Source of the DNA: Thelonectria olida | Taxonomy: Eukaryota; Ascomycota; Sordariomycetes; Hypocreales; Nectriaceae | DNA: 64,000 nucleotides | Direction: 5' to 3' | Assembly: GCA_020736575.1 (NCBI GenBank) | Contig: JAGPYM010000012.1 | Span: 62,001-126,000, forward strand | In this document: one piece after another, positions 35,317 through 45,138 of the stretch | Layout: each line of letters begins with the position of its first letter | How positions within the stretch are numbered: the first letter of the stretch is position 1 | The notes under the pieces: generated by a model | What the model saw: only the letters and a program-made list of their open reading frames with translations | Told to the model about the DNA's origin: nothing | Databases searched by the model: none | Made by a program: the position numbers and the translations under genes

Positions 35317-36632
35317 ATGGACCGCGAGCCACTTCTCAGATCCCGATCCCGATCCCGATCCCCCGATGGTCCAAATTACTTGCAGGATCATGTCAGTTCA
35401 TCATGTAGGCAAAATTCGATGCAATCATGCTAACCAGTGAATGCCACCAGCCTGCATTCCTTCGAGCCTCGCATTCCCCTTGGGCGTTCATCCCCCAAAA
35501 TGTCCTCGTCTTTGTCCGGGGCATCCTGCTGGCTTTCGTCATCGCTACCGGGGTCATGATCCTCTCCTTCAAACTCAACGAAGCATCCAACTTCAGCAAC
35601 TGGCGACACATCTACGATTTTGCCATCGACAGCTACTTCTTAGTCTTCCTCTACCACCTCATCACATTTGTATGTCTTCTCTCTTCCTGGCCCTCTTCCT
35701 GGCCCAGCTGACCATCAATCTTCAACAGAGCTGGACGTTCACCCATCTGTATTACCCCCATCGAGAGGACATTGACGACGGTATCGAGTCGTGGCTCATC
35801 AATCTCATGTCTCTTCCTCGCAATCTGGCCAGTCTGCGGAAACAGTTCTACTTCACCCTGTTCTACACCGTGACTGTAGTCTTTGCCTTCATGAACACGA
35901 CAATCTACTGGTTCATCACCCTCCAGGCAGAAGGCGCGATCGGTCGCGATGGTGACCCAGAGTTGGAACCTCGTGACCCGCCTCAGCCTACACCTGCACC
36001 CAACAACTACGTATTCAGGCCCCATCAAAAGATCGAGCAGACATTCGTGTCCAAGACTTCGCTTGCAGACCCGAATACGCCGTGTAGGATTTTCGCATGG
36101 TCTTCTCTGCTACCACCGCTAACAAATCAATAGTCAGCAATATCTTTGGCGAGGGGTGGTTCGTTGCGTACATTGTCCTTGCTCTGTACGCGATTCCTTC
36201 CGTACTTATGGTCTTTGAGATCTTCTTTCTCAACAGCATCAAGCGACCCATTGTACATTACGTCCTCCGTCTTCTGTGACATGTTGCTAACAATTTTTCA
36301 GTGGATTGGTTCCCATCTGTTTGGTCTGGAATTCTCTGCTGGTCTCTATCTGGCTTGGGCGGGCATCGGCATATATCTTACAGGGTGGTACCCATTCTTC
36401 TGGCTTGATGAGATCGCAGTCGGATCAACGGAAGCTGTTACCGCCTACAGCATCGGTTTCGTGCTTTTGGCTCCCATCAGTAAGTCTTCACCCTTTGCGA
36501 GTGCGAGCTTTTGCTGATGGCTGGTTAGTGTACGTTCTCATGCAAGGCTTCGTCGGCATCCGCGAAAATCTTACGCGATCACGAGCCGAGGCACGCGCGA
36601 TCATGGCGGCACAGGAGGCCCTTGAGCCTTGA
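35317..36632 (+). CDS. polytopic membrane protein, unassigned
   Basis: CDS join(35317..35391,35451..35669,35729..36081,36138..36252,36302..36479,36529..36632), 347 residues. Family not named with confidence. About six or seven hydrophobic helices: FVRGILLAFVIATGVMILSF, YFLVFLYHLITF, QFYFTLFYTVTVVFAFMNTT, WFVAYIVLALYAIPSVLMVF, LEFSAGLYLAWAGIGIYLTG and AYSIGFVLLAPIMYVLMQGF. Aromatic-acidic loop motifs SWTFTHLYYPHRED and YPFFWLDEIAVG look conserved. Exon 1 encodes an RSRSRSRS repeat from a GATCCC hexamer repeat. All six exons join in phase with good donors; the weakest join is exon 3/4 (GTGTAG...GTCAG). Resembles small fungal integral membrane proteins with His/Tyr-rich loops; substrate unknown. 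Confidence 0.82.
35339..35362 (+). repeat. GATCCC hexamer tandem repeat (4 copies)
   Basis: Four perfect GATCCC units in the first coding exon of the membrane protein; encodes alternating Arg-Ser, so length changes of one unit stay in frame. Confidence 0.9.
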
Positions 36633-37992
36633 TCCTATTGTTTGGAGCACTAGAGGGCAGTGGTTACGTCGAAATGGGACAGTCTATTCCTACAGAAAAT
36701 AAAGACGAGATGAAGGCTTGAAAGGGTAAAGGTTGGTTGTTGGGGTGTTGAGCTTGACGGGATCGATCACCTCACCTAGAATTCGAATCGCAACTCATAA
36801 TTTGCTGAATTGACTTCGATATGGAACCGTACCCCAGGAACTGATCTTCTTTGTCAGTATGTGCCGCTTTCGTGTGAATGCGGCGACGGTGGACTGATAA
36901 TAGGGTCATGACGCACCTGAGTCGGACGAGTGTGTCTGAAGGCAAATTGTAGATAGTCAGGTGTGAAATATGAGACATCATTCGCTAATAGCCCTGTATG
37001 TGACTTCTTATCGGATCTCAATCACTGACATGGGCGTTCGTTTCACGTTTGATTACCTTGACTATCCTTTCCTCAAGTCGCTGGCATCCGCCAGCCCGAA
37101 TCCTCCAGGGTAAGCAGTGGCGAAGCACCACGATAGTCGATGTCTGCACCATTATCGATGAAAGCAACGGAACTTAGCTTAGTGATTCATGGAAGAGGAT
37201 TGAAACTTGAACCGTTGACGGAATATGTCAATGTTCATAGAGTAGTAGGGAATAACAGCAGATCCAGTCCTCTGCCACTTGATCCATGAAGTGTGAGATA
37301 ATACGGAAGCAAAGCAAAAATGTGCCTTCACATCACCCTTCTAGACCGGCTCGTCGGCTTCAAGGAAATCCTTCGAGTTTAAATTAAATCATCTAAACAC
37401 GCAATTCCCTCAGCCGAGCCTTGTACGTAAGATCACCAATCAACAGGATGATTGAGCGGGCGTGTATAGTTAGGACCGGGGTTGGATCCTTCACCCAGAA
37501 ACTATTCCTTCGAGCTCTACCTAAAGTCTGGGGTATTGTTGACCTCGGACCCGAACGGAAGTCAGCCACGTCTAGAAGACCCGTCAAACATGGGTTTCTG
37601 ACGTTTCTATCAGGTTATGGCGTGGCGGTGACGAGTTATCACTGTAGGCGCTGATCCTCCAGATTTTTCATGGGTTGGATCGTTTACAGCTGCTTGATGG
37701 GCTCTAGCGTCTGAGCGTGTGTTTCATCGTTGACCAAGACTCGACGCCCTGCGTTGATGGATAGGATCCAGAAGGATCGAAAGGGTGGTGGTTTTTCCAG
37801 GCAGCGCATTAAATCATGGCCTTTGTCGAGGACGAAGGATTGGCTTGGGGTTGAACTTCCTGATATGTATCGATGTATGAATGGACTCATGGTTGGGGTT
37901 TTGTATATAAAGTCGAGGGCATCGTCATGAAGAAGTGTGTTTTGTCTCGATATCCTCATCTTCTATCTCATACTCAGACTCACACTTACAAC
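36633..37992. promoter_or_regulatory. intergenic; TATA promoter of the secreted-protein gene
   Basis: 1.36 kb with no supported gene. A TATATAAA box at 37904-37911 lies 82 bases before the ATG at 37993 and would place transcription start near 37935, which excludes the in-frame ATG at 37928 as the start. Confidence 0.6.
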
Positions 37993-39118
37993 ATGCACTT
38001 CTTCCACAAGCTCACTCCATTCTTGGCTGCTGCCGCTGCCCTGGAGGTCCAGCTCGTCTGGCGCCTCGAGAAAGACTCTGGCAAAACCTCGCTGAGCGCT
38101 TACAGCTCAGCCAAGGGCAGCTTGGTCGCCGAAACGTGCGGAAGCACCCTCAAGGCCGATAGCGACATTGACTTCTCGGACGTCAACGAAGATGGCTCTG
38201 GCAACTTCACCGTCGGCGACGACAGCTATCGCGTCCACGCCAAGGCCAAATTCTCGGGCGGTCCTGCGTGCTCCAAGACGTTCAACCAGGAGTTTGCTCT
38301 CGTGCAGTGCTCGGGCGTTGAGTGGACTGCCAAGAATGCAGTTCAGGGCAATGCCACGCATTGCTTCGAGAATGATTACTCGTCCAGGGCGCTGGAGTCG
38401 ATCCAGAGGCGGGGGCAGACCCATGAGATGCACTCTCGGGGCCTTGATGAGAGACAGTACTGCACATGGTATACGACGACTAGTCTTGTGGGAGATGGTA
38501 TGTTTGTTGCTGTGCGATGCATCGGGGCTGAGTAGACTAACACGGTTGACAGGCAATCCGCACCAGAATTTTCTTCACAAGCAGCTTTCGGTGTGTATTT
38601 TTTCCTATTGGATTGATGACGAGTGTGTTCTCTGCGTACGGACATACTAACCAAGTTTTAACAGGAAACCATCGCCTGCGGGACTGCTGACTCCTGCTCG
38701 GTCGGCAGCATGAACTCCAGGTCCTTCACTATCGGCTGGAGCGCAGATGCGAGTGCTGCTGGCTGGATCTCTGGCGGTTTCTCCGTGACGGAGACTTGGA
38801 CGACGGGAAACACCTACACCTGCACTGCGGGCGAAGGAGAGACCATTTGCATCTGGTACAACACTGCGCACACTGCTTGTGAGCCATCCGCTGCTACGTG
38901 AGCGAAGAAGGGTGTTTGAATTGACCAACAATGTATTAGACACGGTTCAAAACTATGATCGGAATGTCTGCGGCACATCGAACACGAACGGAGGCCCGTA
39001 TGTCATGTACTCGCCCAACGACAAGAACAGCGGTGGCGGTTATTACTGTGTCATTGGAACTTGTCGCTCGCAGGGTGACCAGTATTGGGACAAGACTGGC
39101 CGTGCTGGTGGTCCTTGA
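37993..39118 (+). CDS. secreted Cys-containing protein, unassigned
   Basis: CDS join(37993..38497,38553..38590,38665..38878,38940..39118), 311 residues. A signal peptide is clear (MHFFHKLTPFLAAAAAL). The mature protein divides into an N-terminal region (to about residue 135) with three to four Cys, a probable Kex2 processing stretch around SIQRRGQ and DERQYC, and a C-terminal domain rich in Gly, Ser, Thr and Tyr with paired Cys: ACGTADSCSVGS, YTCTAGEGETICIWYN, NVCGTSN and YYCVIGTCRSQGD. The architecture (signal, pro-region, dibasic site, disulfide-rich C-terminus) is that of secreted fungal effector-like or antifungal-like proteins, but I do not recognise the family and claim no activity. The 38-base exon 2 is unusually small but joins in phase on both sides. 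Typical TATA promoter. Confidence 0.83.
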
Positions 39119-39522
39119 TTTGAGTCGCTTGGGTCACGGCTTTGACTCGGTGATGAGATTCGTCTGGTGGTAGAGATGTGAGCTGGCATATTAGTTGGGG
39201 GAGCGGTTACCCTTCTGGGTTGTACTTCAATTGAACCACTTTTTGTTCGACTTTGTAGGCCAAGGCCGTGGGTGCTGTCGTTGGGCTGTCTCCTCCTCCG
39301 TCGAGAAGAGAGAAGAGATGTAACATATCGGATTTCTCCGTGCTGAGCCACGCCAAACAGTGATGATGATTGCTTGCCGACACACAAACAAAGACTCAAG
39401 CCACATTAATACTTTGTAGCGCCACACCCCGCTTCATGCGAGGGAGATGGAAACATCACCCTGGTTACCATCACGACAAAGGAACTCAAGCGTGACACAA
39501 TCCCCGTCGCCACCATCCCAAG
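39119..39522. other. intergenic, no gene seen
   Basis: 404 bases of 3' flank and promoter. Nothing specific recognised. Confidence 0.6.
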
Positions 39523-40842
39523 ATGCCGCCCCGGAAACCCACATCGGCCGCGTCGGCCTCGGCGGCGGCCTCCAGCTCCAGCGCGTGGGTCAGTGCTCCT
39601 CCGACCGCCGCAGACGGATTCGCCTTTGCCCACGGGGACTTCTTCGCCGAAGCGTCGGGCCAGAACCGGCATCGTCGCGCAACGCCCGCAGAAGTCAGGG
39701 AGCATTTCGCCTCGGGCAGCGACAAAGATCATCCCGCGCATTGGTTCGAAGCTCAGCTCGTGCACTATGGCTTGCAGCCGTCCAAGACCAAGTCGGTGGC
39801 CCGCATGCGCCTGTTTGATGCCGTGAATGCGGGCAAGTTGACGGTGCCGGCGCACATGACCACGTTGGAGGGGAAGTTGAAGAGGGAGTGGAATAAGAGC
39901 GAGAAGGAAGCTAAGAAGAGGGCGGAAACGAAGAAGACGGCCGAAACAAAACCGACAGCGAAGAAAACTGAGCCCACGAAACCTGGACCCAAGGCAAAGG
40001 CTGAGACGAAAGCGAGGGCGACCGGAACAACAGCAAAGCCCGAGACAAAGAAGAAGACTGAGAGAAAAAAGACGACCGAGCCAAAACCCGCAGCGGGAAC
40101 CAAGAGAAAGGCCACGACCAACAGTACTCCTTCTTCACGTGCCCCAAAGAAGACAAAGATGGCCACATCAACAGCCAGGACCACTGCAGCCGATCCTCCT
40201 ACTGCACCGACTGCACGCCCCAAGCAAACTGCACGACGAGGTGGCTCCTTTGCTCGGGGTCGAAGTGGTCCGCCAGAAGGGAATTACAGTATATATGACG
40301 ATGACGAGGATGAAGACAGCCACCGAGACTATGACTCGGGCGACTCAGGTTGCAGCAGCCGTCCTGATGACGGTGGGCGCAAGCCCTGCCCGATGAATGG
40401 CTCCTACGAGCTCGAATGCCCCGATGTCGAATCCCAATGGCCTCACTACGGGTCCGACTTTGAATTGAATCTGGCTTACGATGGTCGCTTCCTCTGGGGG
40501 AAATTCGATCTGGGAGTCGTCGAAGGTGTGCTGCGTATGGAAAACCCCCCCAAGAGGCCGTCAACGACTCCCGCCTATTTTACATGGCGTGGACGAGAGG
40601 ATGAAGGACAGAGCTTCTATGGCGAAAACCACCGTGGTTGGATCAAATTCCTCCCAACTGGGGGCATTGAGGGATATGTTGATTACCAGGGCATATCGTT
40701 CACTGGCCGTCGCGACCCTGAAGTCTCGGATTACATCAGACCTAACACCGTGGAGAGTGAATGGGACAACTACACGGAGGACTTGTATGAGTATGAGAGG
40801 GTCAGTCGTTGGGGTGGTTCGCGTTATGGTGGTTGGCATTGA
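39523..40842 (+). CDS. Lys/Thr-repeat protein with ordered ends, unassigned
   Basis: Single-exon gene, 439 residues. Family not recognised. Three regions: an Ala/Ser-rich start followed by an ordered N-terminal segment (about 45-125) with TPAEVREHFASGSDKDHPAHWFEAQ-like character (motifs EVREHFASG, HWFEAQLVHYGL and ARMRLFDAV); a Lys/Thr/Ala/Pro low-complexity middle (about 125-245) made of ETKKTAETKP-type units ending in an RRGGSFARGRSG stretch; and an acidic patch (YDDDEDEDS) before a C-terminal, beta-rich domain (about 290-425) with LECPDVESQWPHYGSDFEL and YFTWRGREDEGQSFYG. The basic middle resembles histone H1 tails, so nucleic-acid binding is possible. No catalytic motif seen. Confidence 0.82.
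   Translation: MPPRKPTSAASASAAASSSSAWVSAPPTAADGFAFAHGDFFAEASGQNRHRRATPAEVREHFASGSDKDHPAHWFEAQLVHYGLQPSKTKSVARMRLFDAVNAGKLTVPAHMTTLEGKLKREWNKSEKEAKKRAETKKTAETKPTAKKTEPTKPGPKAKAETKARATGTTAKPETKKKTERKKTTEPKPAAGTKRKATTNSTPSSRAPKKTKMATSTARTTAADPPTAPTARPKQTARRGGSFARGRSGPPEGNYSIYDDDEDEDSHRDYDSGDSGCSSRPDDGGRKPCPMNGSYELECPDVESQWPHYGSDFELNLAYDGRFLWGKFDLGVVEGVLRMENPPKRPSTTPAYFTWRGREDEGQSFYGENHRGWIKFLPTGGIEGYVDYQGISFTGRRDPEVSDYIRPNTVESEWDNYTEDLYEYERVSRWGGSRYGGWH
39895..40125 (+). repeat. Lys/Thr-codon low-complexity repeat
   Basis: Repeated ACAAAA/GAGACGAAG-type units encoding ETKK, TEPK and KTE motifs in the middle of the preceding gene. Confidence 0.7.
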
Positions 40843-41362
40843 CGGTGCAAGAAGCAGTAATTGCCTGTACGAGTGCAAGTTTGTTAGTGTTCGTCTTCCT
40901 TTTGCCGGGCTTCTTCAACTTCGCTATGCTCGGCGACGGCTAGCGCAATTGCTCTGGCAAACTCTCTCGTATGTTTCATTTGAGTCATCCGCTTGTCATC
41001 CACCCAAGTGCCTTACTAAGGCTTCACTTGCGGGGCGTTTCATTCGTAACAGCCTATCATTATTCCATCTCCCATGATAAAGAACTTAGATAATCTCGTC
41101 TCCGTTTGCACTAGACTAGAGCCGGTGATTCTGGTGCTTACAATTGCCGTTGGATCGAGAAAATCGTGTGCCATGTTGCATTCTATGGTGCAACGGGCTG
41201 GGGGTGTGAAGGCTCCAACCATGATGTGATGTCAGCGTCATGGCATATTTCACATAGTTGCCTTACTAAGGTGAGTTGGCTCTTCTTTTTAAGCCTCAAC
41301 TTATTAACTAGTTTTCCCTTGCATCGAGTCTTGTGCATCTCCCATTCCCCCAGTATCCCACA
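40843..41362. other. intergenic, no gene seen
   Basis: 520 bases, including the XIP upstream region with a pyrimidine-rich leader from 41280. CTTACTAAGG occurs twice (about 41012 and 41262). Confidence 0.55.
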
Positions 41363-42445
41363 ATGGGAATCAAGCGAAACACCATGACGGATTCTCAGCC
41401 CGCCCTCCCGATATATCGCAGCAACGTCCACTCCTTCGCCGGAAGAGTCGGAGGTAACCAGAGTTTCGACCGCGCATCATTCTCGCAAGATGGCTCGCTC
41501 TTGGAAAAAGAGCCCGATGCGGTGCCGTCCATGCCCATCCGGGAGTTGATGGACTTGCGCCCGTTGCTGCATCCCTATCTTTGGAAAGCCGCCATTATCG
41601 AGGGATTAGGTAGGGATTTGAAAAGGATATCATCTGTTGGAGGCGAGACTAAGTATCTATAGGCTCGTTACTGCTGGTCTACATCACAACATGGGCTAGT
41701 ACAGCGCCAGCCCGACTTCCTCTACCGCCCACAGCGCAGCTCGGCAACTTTGACAATGCTGCATTTATCGGTCCGCTAATAGGCGGCATCGCCAATCTCT
41801 TCTTCCTCTCTCTGTTCATCACCTCGTTTGGCGCTGTCTCTGGCGCTCACTTCAACCCCCTCATCACCTTTGCGACCTTTTGCGCCAGGCTATGCTCACT
41901 GCCGCGAATGATCTTGTACATCTTCTTCCAGATCGGCGGCAGCGTGATAGCTGGACTATTCGTGAGAGCGAGCTACGGAACGCGAGACTTCCAAGCTGGA
42001 GGGTGCTGGATCTATCCTGAGGTTGTCCCTGTCAGGGAGGCCTTCGTTATCGAGTTTCTGGCGGCCACCATTCTCCTCTTCCTTGCGTTTGGCGTGGGCT
42101 TGGATCCCCGACAGAGCCAGATTGTCGGTCCTACTTTGGCACCGTTTCTGGTCGGATTGACATTCGGCACTCTGACGTTTACCACAGCATTTACTAGATA
42201 CGGCTACGGAGGAGCGTCTCTGAACCCGGCGCGATGTCTGGGCGTGTATGTGGGAAGCAGATTTCCCAGTTATCACTGGGTTCATTGGTAAGTAACTTTC
42301 AAACGAGATGCGAGATTTCAAACACCTAACAGGTCATTGTAGGGTACCGGATTTTCTGGCCTGCGTTGTTCATGGCATCTTCTACTGCTTTATTCCGCCC
42401 TGGTTGAAGGAAGATTCTGGCATGAGCCGGACGGCAACTCGATAG
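41363..42445 (+). CDS. X-intrinsic protein (XIP) class aquaporin
   Basis: CDS join(41363..41609,41663..42287,42343..42445), 324 residues. Channel of the major intrinsic protein family, moving water and possibly small solutes across a membrane. First pore motif is NPL (SGAHFNPLITF, residues 147-149) instead of NPA; second is NPARC (270-274, GASLNPARCLG). The Cys right after the second NPA and the altered first motif are the published hallmarks of XIPs, found in plants and fungi. Six hydrophobic segments are visible: about 84-98, 117-138, 164-184, 208-228, 236-258 and 294-312. The 80-residue N-terminus is hydrophilic. Introns GTAGGG...ATAG and GTAAGT...GTAG are in phase (Gly and Trp restored). 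Confidence 0.92.
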
Positions 42446-43186
42446 TCGTACCAGTGATAGCAGCGGAAGATCCAAAAAGAAGGAAAATGAAGCAACTGGA
42501 CGGAATGAAGTGGACTAGATTTGGTTACTAAATATTGGGAACATAGACAAAATAGAGCCTGGATAGGTTGAAACTGGTTGGACGGTAGGGTTCTGAGGAT
42601 ACGGGCCAACGTAGATAGATTGCAGGGAAATAGTAAATCGCAAAACAAGAACCTTGACTGGAAGTTTTCTTTATCATGCGTGAACTGGAGCTTTTGCCGC
42701 TTCATGCGGGCATGTTCTTTACATCCTCATCATTAATGGGGTTAGGGCGCTTGTTCATTGTGTTCAGGCGCTATTTGGTTGTTTACCGTTGTTCAGGTAT
42801 AATTCAAGTGGAACACACTAAAGAAGAAAGCAAACTTGTTTTATTTAAGGACGACAAGGAGAATGAAAATCCTAAGGCAAAGAAAGGAAAGGAGAAGAAA
42901 GGAATGGGCAAGAACGGAAAGAAGTCCAAGAAGTAGGCCGAGAGCTCTGCCCTTGGTTCTCGAAGGGAACCGACAGTGATCAACTCGGACCATGGGATGC
43001 AAGAACCTGAAGGGCTCAGGCCGCTCCGTCGGATAATGCTACGACTCAACGAACTGCCCAAGGGGAGAAGAATGGTCAATTGCAATGGCCTAGGTCATAT
43101 ACATACATGAATTGAAACGCAACCAAAAATACAGAGGATCAACTATAGCAAATGTGCGAGTGCCCCGACCGCCCGCAGGCCTTCAC
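42446..43186. other. intergenic between XIP and GH62 genes
   Basis: 740 bases. A Lys-rich open frame at 42676-42936 ends in KKGKEKKGMGKNGKKSKK but has no upstream coding-like part and is judged chance. Confidence 0.5.
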
Positions 43187-44254
43187 TCAACAAGATGAGT
43201 TTGTCTGGGTAAGCAACGCAAGCTTCCAGGGCAAAGAGTTGTATGAGCCAGAAGCACTAGGATCAAGGCCCTGGTAGAGGAAGCGCAATTTGCAAGGGTT
43301 AATAGTCAGCGTCTGGTCAACCTGCGTGCGCACAATCTCTCCGTGGCTGATGCTCTTTGTCCACGCAGTCCCACTGAAGGCGACATTGTTGGCCCGGGCA
43401 AAAGGGTTCGACTCGGTGTTTGCAAGTGCAGTCCAAGAACCTGCGAGGTTCGTGGCTGTCCATGATCGGAAGTATCGTTGGCCGTCGGTGCCAATGGCCT
43501 CGATGAGAAGAAGATAGCCTCCTCCCTTGATAGTGTACACGCAAGAGGCTTCGAACAAGCTGTACTTATTGGAGTCGGATATGGTAATGACGGTGTTGGT
43601 CATGCCGTTGGGGAAGCTAGAGACGGGCGTCTGCGAGCGGTACAGGTGGCCGTTGTCATCGGACGAGAAGAGATGACAGTTGGAGGCGTCGCAGATAACC
43701 CACATGTCAACCCAAGCACCGCTGCCAATATTTTGCGTAATGATGCTGGGTTGAGAGGCGTAAAAGTTCTTCGGAGCCGTCCAGCCTGACGGGTTGCTGA
43801 TGTCTGCGTTGGTAGAGTAGGCGGCGTTACCATTCTGATAGACCAAGTACCAGAGCTTGTGCGGCTTAAAGTAGAACACCTGCGGCGCAGCGCGGTAGCC
43901 GGTGCCGATGGGGGTTTGGTCCAAGTAGTGAAACTTGGCCGAGCCGGCCTTGCTGAAGTCTGTGAAGCTGAAGTACACCAGGTTGTAGCCCGATTCCTGG
44001 GCTGTGCTGGCAAAGACGTGGTAGGTGCCGTCAATCTCGACGATGGTTGGGTCTTTGATGCCCGCGATGTTGCGGCCGTCGGACTTGGGGGCAACCAATG
44101 CCTGAGTCGACGACCACTTGAAGCTACTGGGCAGACCAACTGCGCGGCTGGTAGCCCTTGAAGAAAGTCCATGATTGTGGTCACGGCGTGGTGCAATGCT
44201 GCGCGCGGCAACTGAGCCAATGGCAAGAAGAACGTATACGAAAACAGTGAACAT
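43187..44254 (-). CDS. GH62 alpha-L-arabinofuranosidase, secreted
   Basis: Single exon, 355 residues. GH62 enzymes cut alpha-1,2/1,3 arabinofuranose side chains from arabinoxylan outside the cell. Signal peptide MFTVFVYVLLAIGSVAA; a short Arg-rich pro-segment follows. Five-bladed propeller fold elements: catalytic base Asp68 in GIKDPTIVEIDG, pKa-modulating Asp183 in WVDMWVICD and general acid Glu235 in SLFEASCVY, and the family segments LPSSFKWSST and LYQGLDPSA. No cellulose-binding module. Start chosen at the first Met of the signal peptide, 76 bases after a TATA box. Length agrees with single-domain fungal GH62. Confidence 0.95.
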   Translation of the reverse strand: MFTVFVYVLLAIGSVAARSIAPRRDHNHGLSSRATSRAVGLPSSFKWSSTQALVAPKSDGRNIAGIKDPTIVEIDGTYHVFASTAQESGYNLVYFSFTDFSKAGSAKFHYLDQTPIGTGYRAAPQVFYFKPHKLWYLVYQNGNAAYSTNADISNPSGWTAPKNFYASQPSIITQNIGSGAWVDMWVICDASNCHLFSSDDNGHLYRSQTPVSSFPNGMTNTVITISDSNKYSLFEASCVYTIKGGGYLLLIEAIGTDGQRYFRSWTATNLAGSWTALANTESNPFARANNVAFSGTAWTKSISHGEIVRTQVDQTLTINPCKLRFLYQGLDPSASGSYNSLPWKLALLTQTNSSC

Positions 44255-44329
44255 GTTGAGGAAGAGATGAACAGGAAATGAACGAAGAGAACTTGCTGAG
44301 TAGTTTCGGGCCCTTAGGCGCCAGTGTTG

Positions 44330-44337
44330 TATATATA
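44330..44337 (-). promoter_or_regulatory. TATA box of GH62 gene
   Basis: TATATATA, symmetric, 76 bases before the GH62 ATG on the minus strand. Confidence 0.65.
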
Positions 44338-44357
44338 TTATCCCATCTCTATACATG

Positions 44358-44363
44358 GCGGGG
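44358..44363. promoter_or_regulatory. CreA-like site GCGGGG upstream of GH62
   Basis: GCGGGG fits the SYGGRG carbon catabolite repressor consensus, directly upstream of the TATA box. Position and target type fit; one short site alone is weak. Confidence 0.45.
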
Positions 44364-45138
44364 GGTCAGCACTTCCAATGCCCAGACTTCATTCGTGGAA
44401 ACGGATGAACGCTTTTAGCATTTTGAGTTGGATACCTGAAAGAGTGTTTCGGAACACGGGTTCCATGTATATGAAAGGACTGAACCTTGGTCCGGACCCC
44501 TGCTCACAATGGTGCAGCTCACTCGGATCATCCTCCCGAACCCACCCAAAAGAACAATGCTCCGGGTGCCGTGGGCAGTTTTTCGGGGTCGGAGTGGGCT
44601 TGAAACACTAAAACTGTTTATGCATCTTCAATCTCCCCATCATGTCCCGTGTCAGTCAGCCTTTGGGTTTTCCCCGAAGCCGCCATCGGTATGGATGTCA
44701 TGTTTCAGGCCGAGGGGTTGGATGAATGATGGACTGACGGCTCAGATGAGGTTCGATTTATATTCCATTACTTAAGTAGCAACTCAGGTCACAACCATGA
44801 AAGTGCCAGGGCCGAACCCAACTCGTCGAAAGACTGGAGTTGGTTGTTTGAGACCGACACAAGCATCAACGCCATCAAAAGCTAGGCCCGCTAAACAACA
44901 AAACACAAACGCGAATATCAAGACCTTTTTTTCCCAAATGCTGAAAACATTTCTGTCATCTGCCGAGATCGTGGTATAGACGCCGACGAAGATGAGTCTT
45001 CCGACTGGCCCGTCTCGATGTCGTCTTCTCGCTTCCATCTTGGAACACGCCTGAAAACACTCTTGATGCCTCCACTCGGCTTCAGTCTCGGAAGGCGTCT
45101 GAAAACACGCTCGATTCTCTCCTCCAGCTAGTTGCAGA
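44364..45138. other. intergenic upstream of GH62, downstream of the ankyrin/CorA gene
   Basis: 775 bases without a supported gene. It contains an imperfect direct repeat at about 45040-45124 (see repeat entry). Confidence 0.55.
45040..45124. repeat. imperfect direct repeat, two copies
   Basis: Two related units of about 38 bases sharing GGAA, CGYCTGAAAACAC and TCCTCC-like blocks, next to the 3' end of the ankyrin/CorA gene. Confidence 0.55.

Noticed and set aside
42676..42936. 86-codon Lys-rich open frame
   Set aside because: No coding signal before the Lys-rich tail, no promoter or family.
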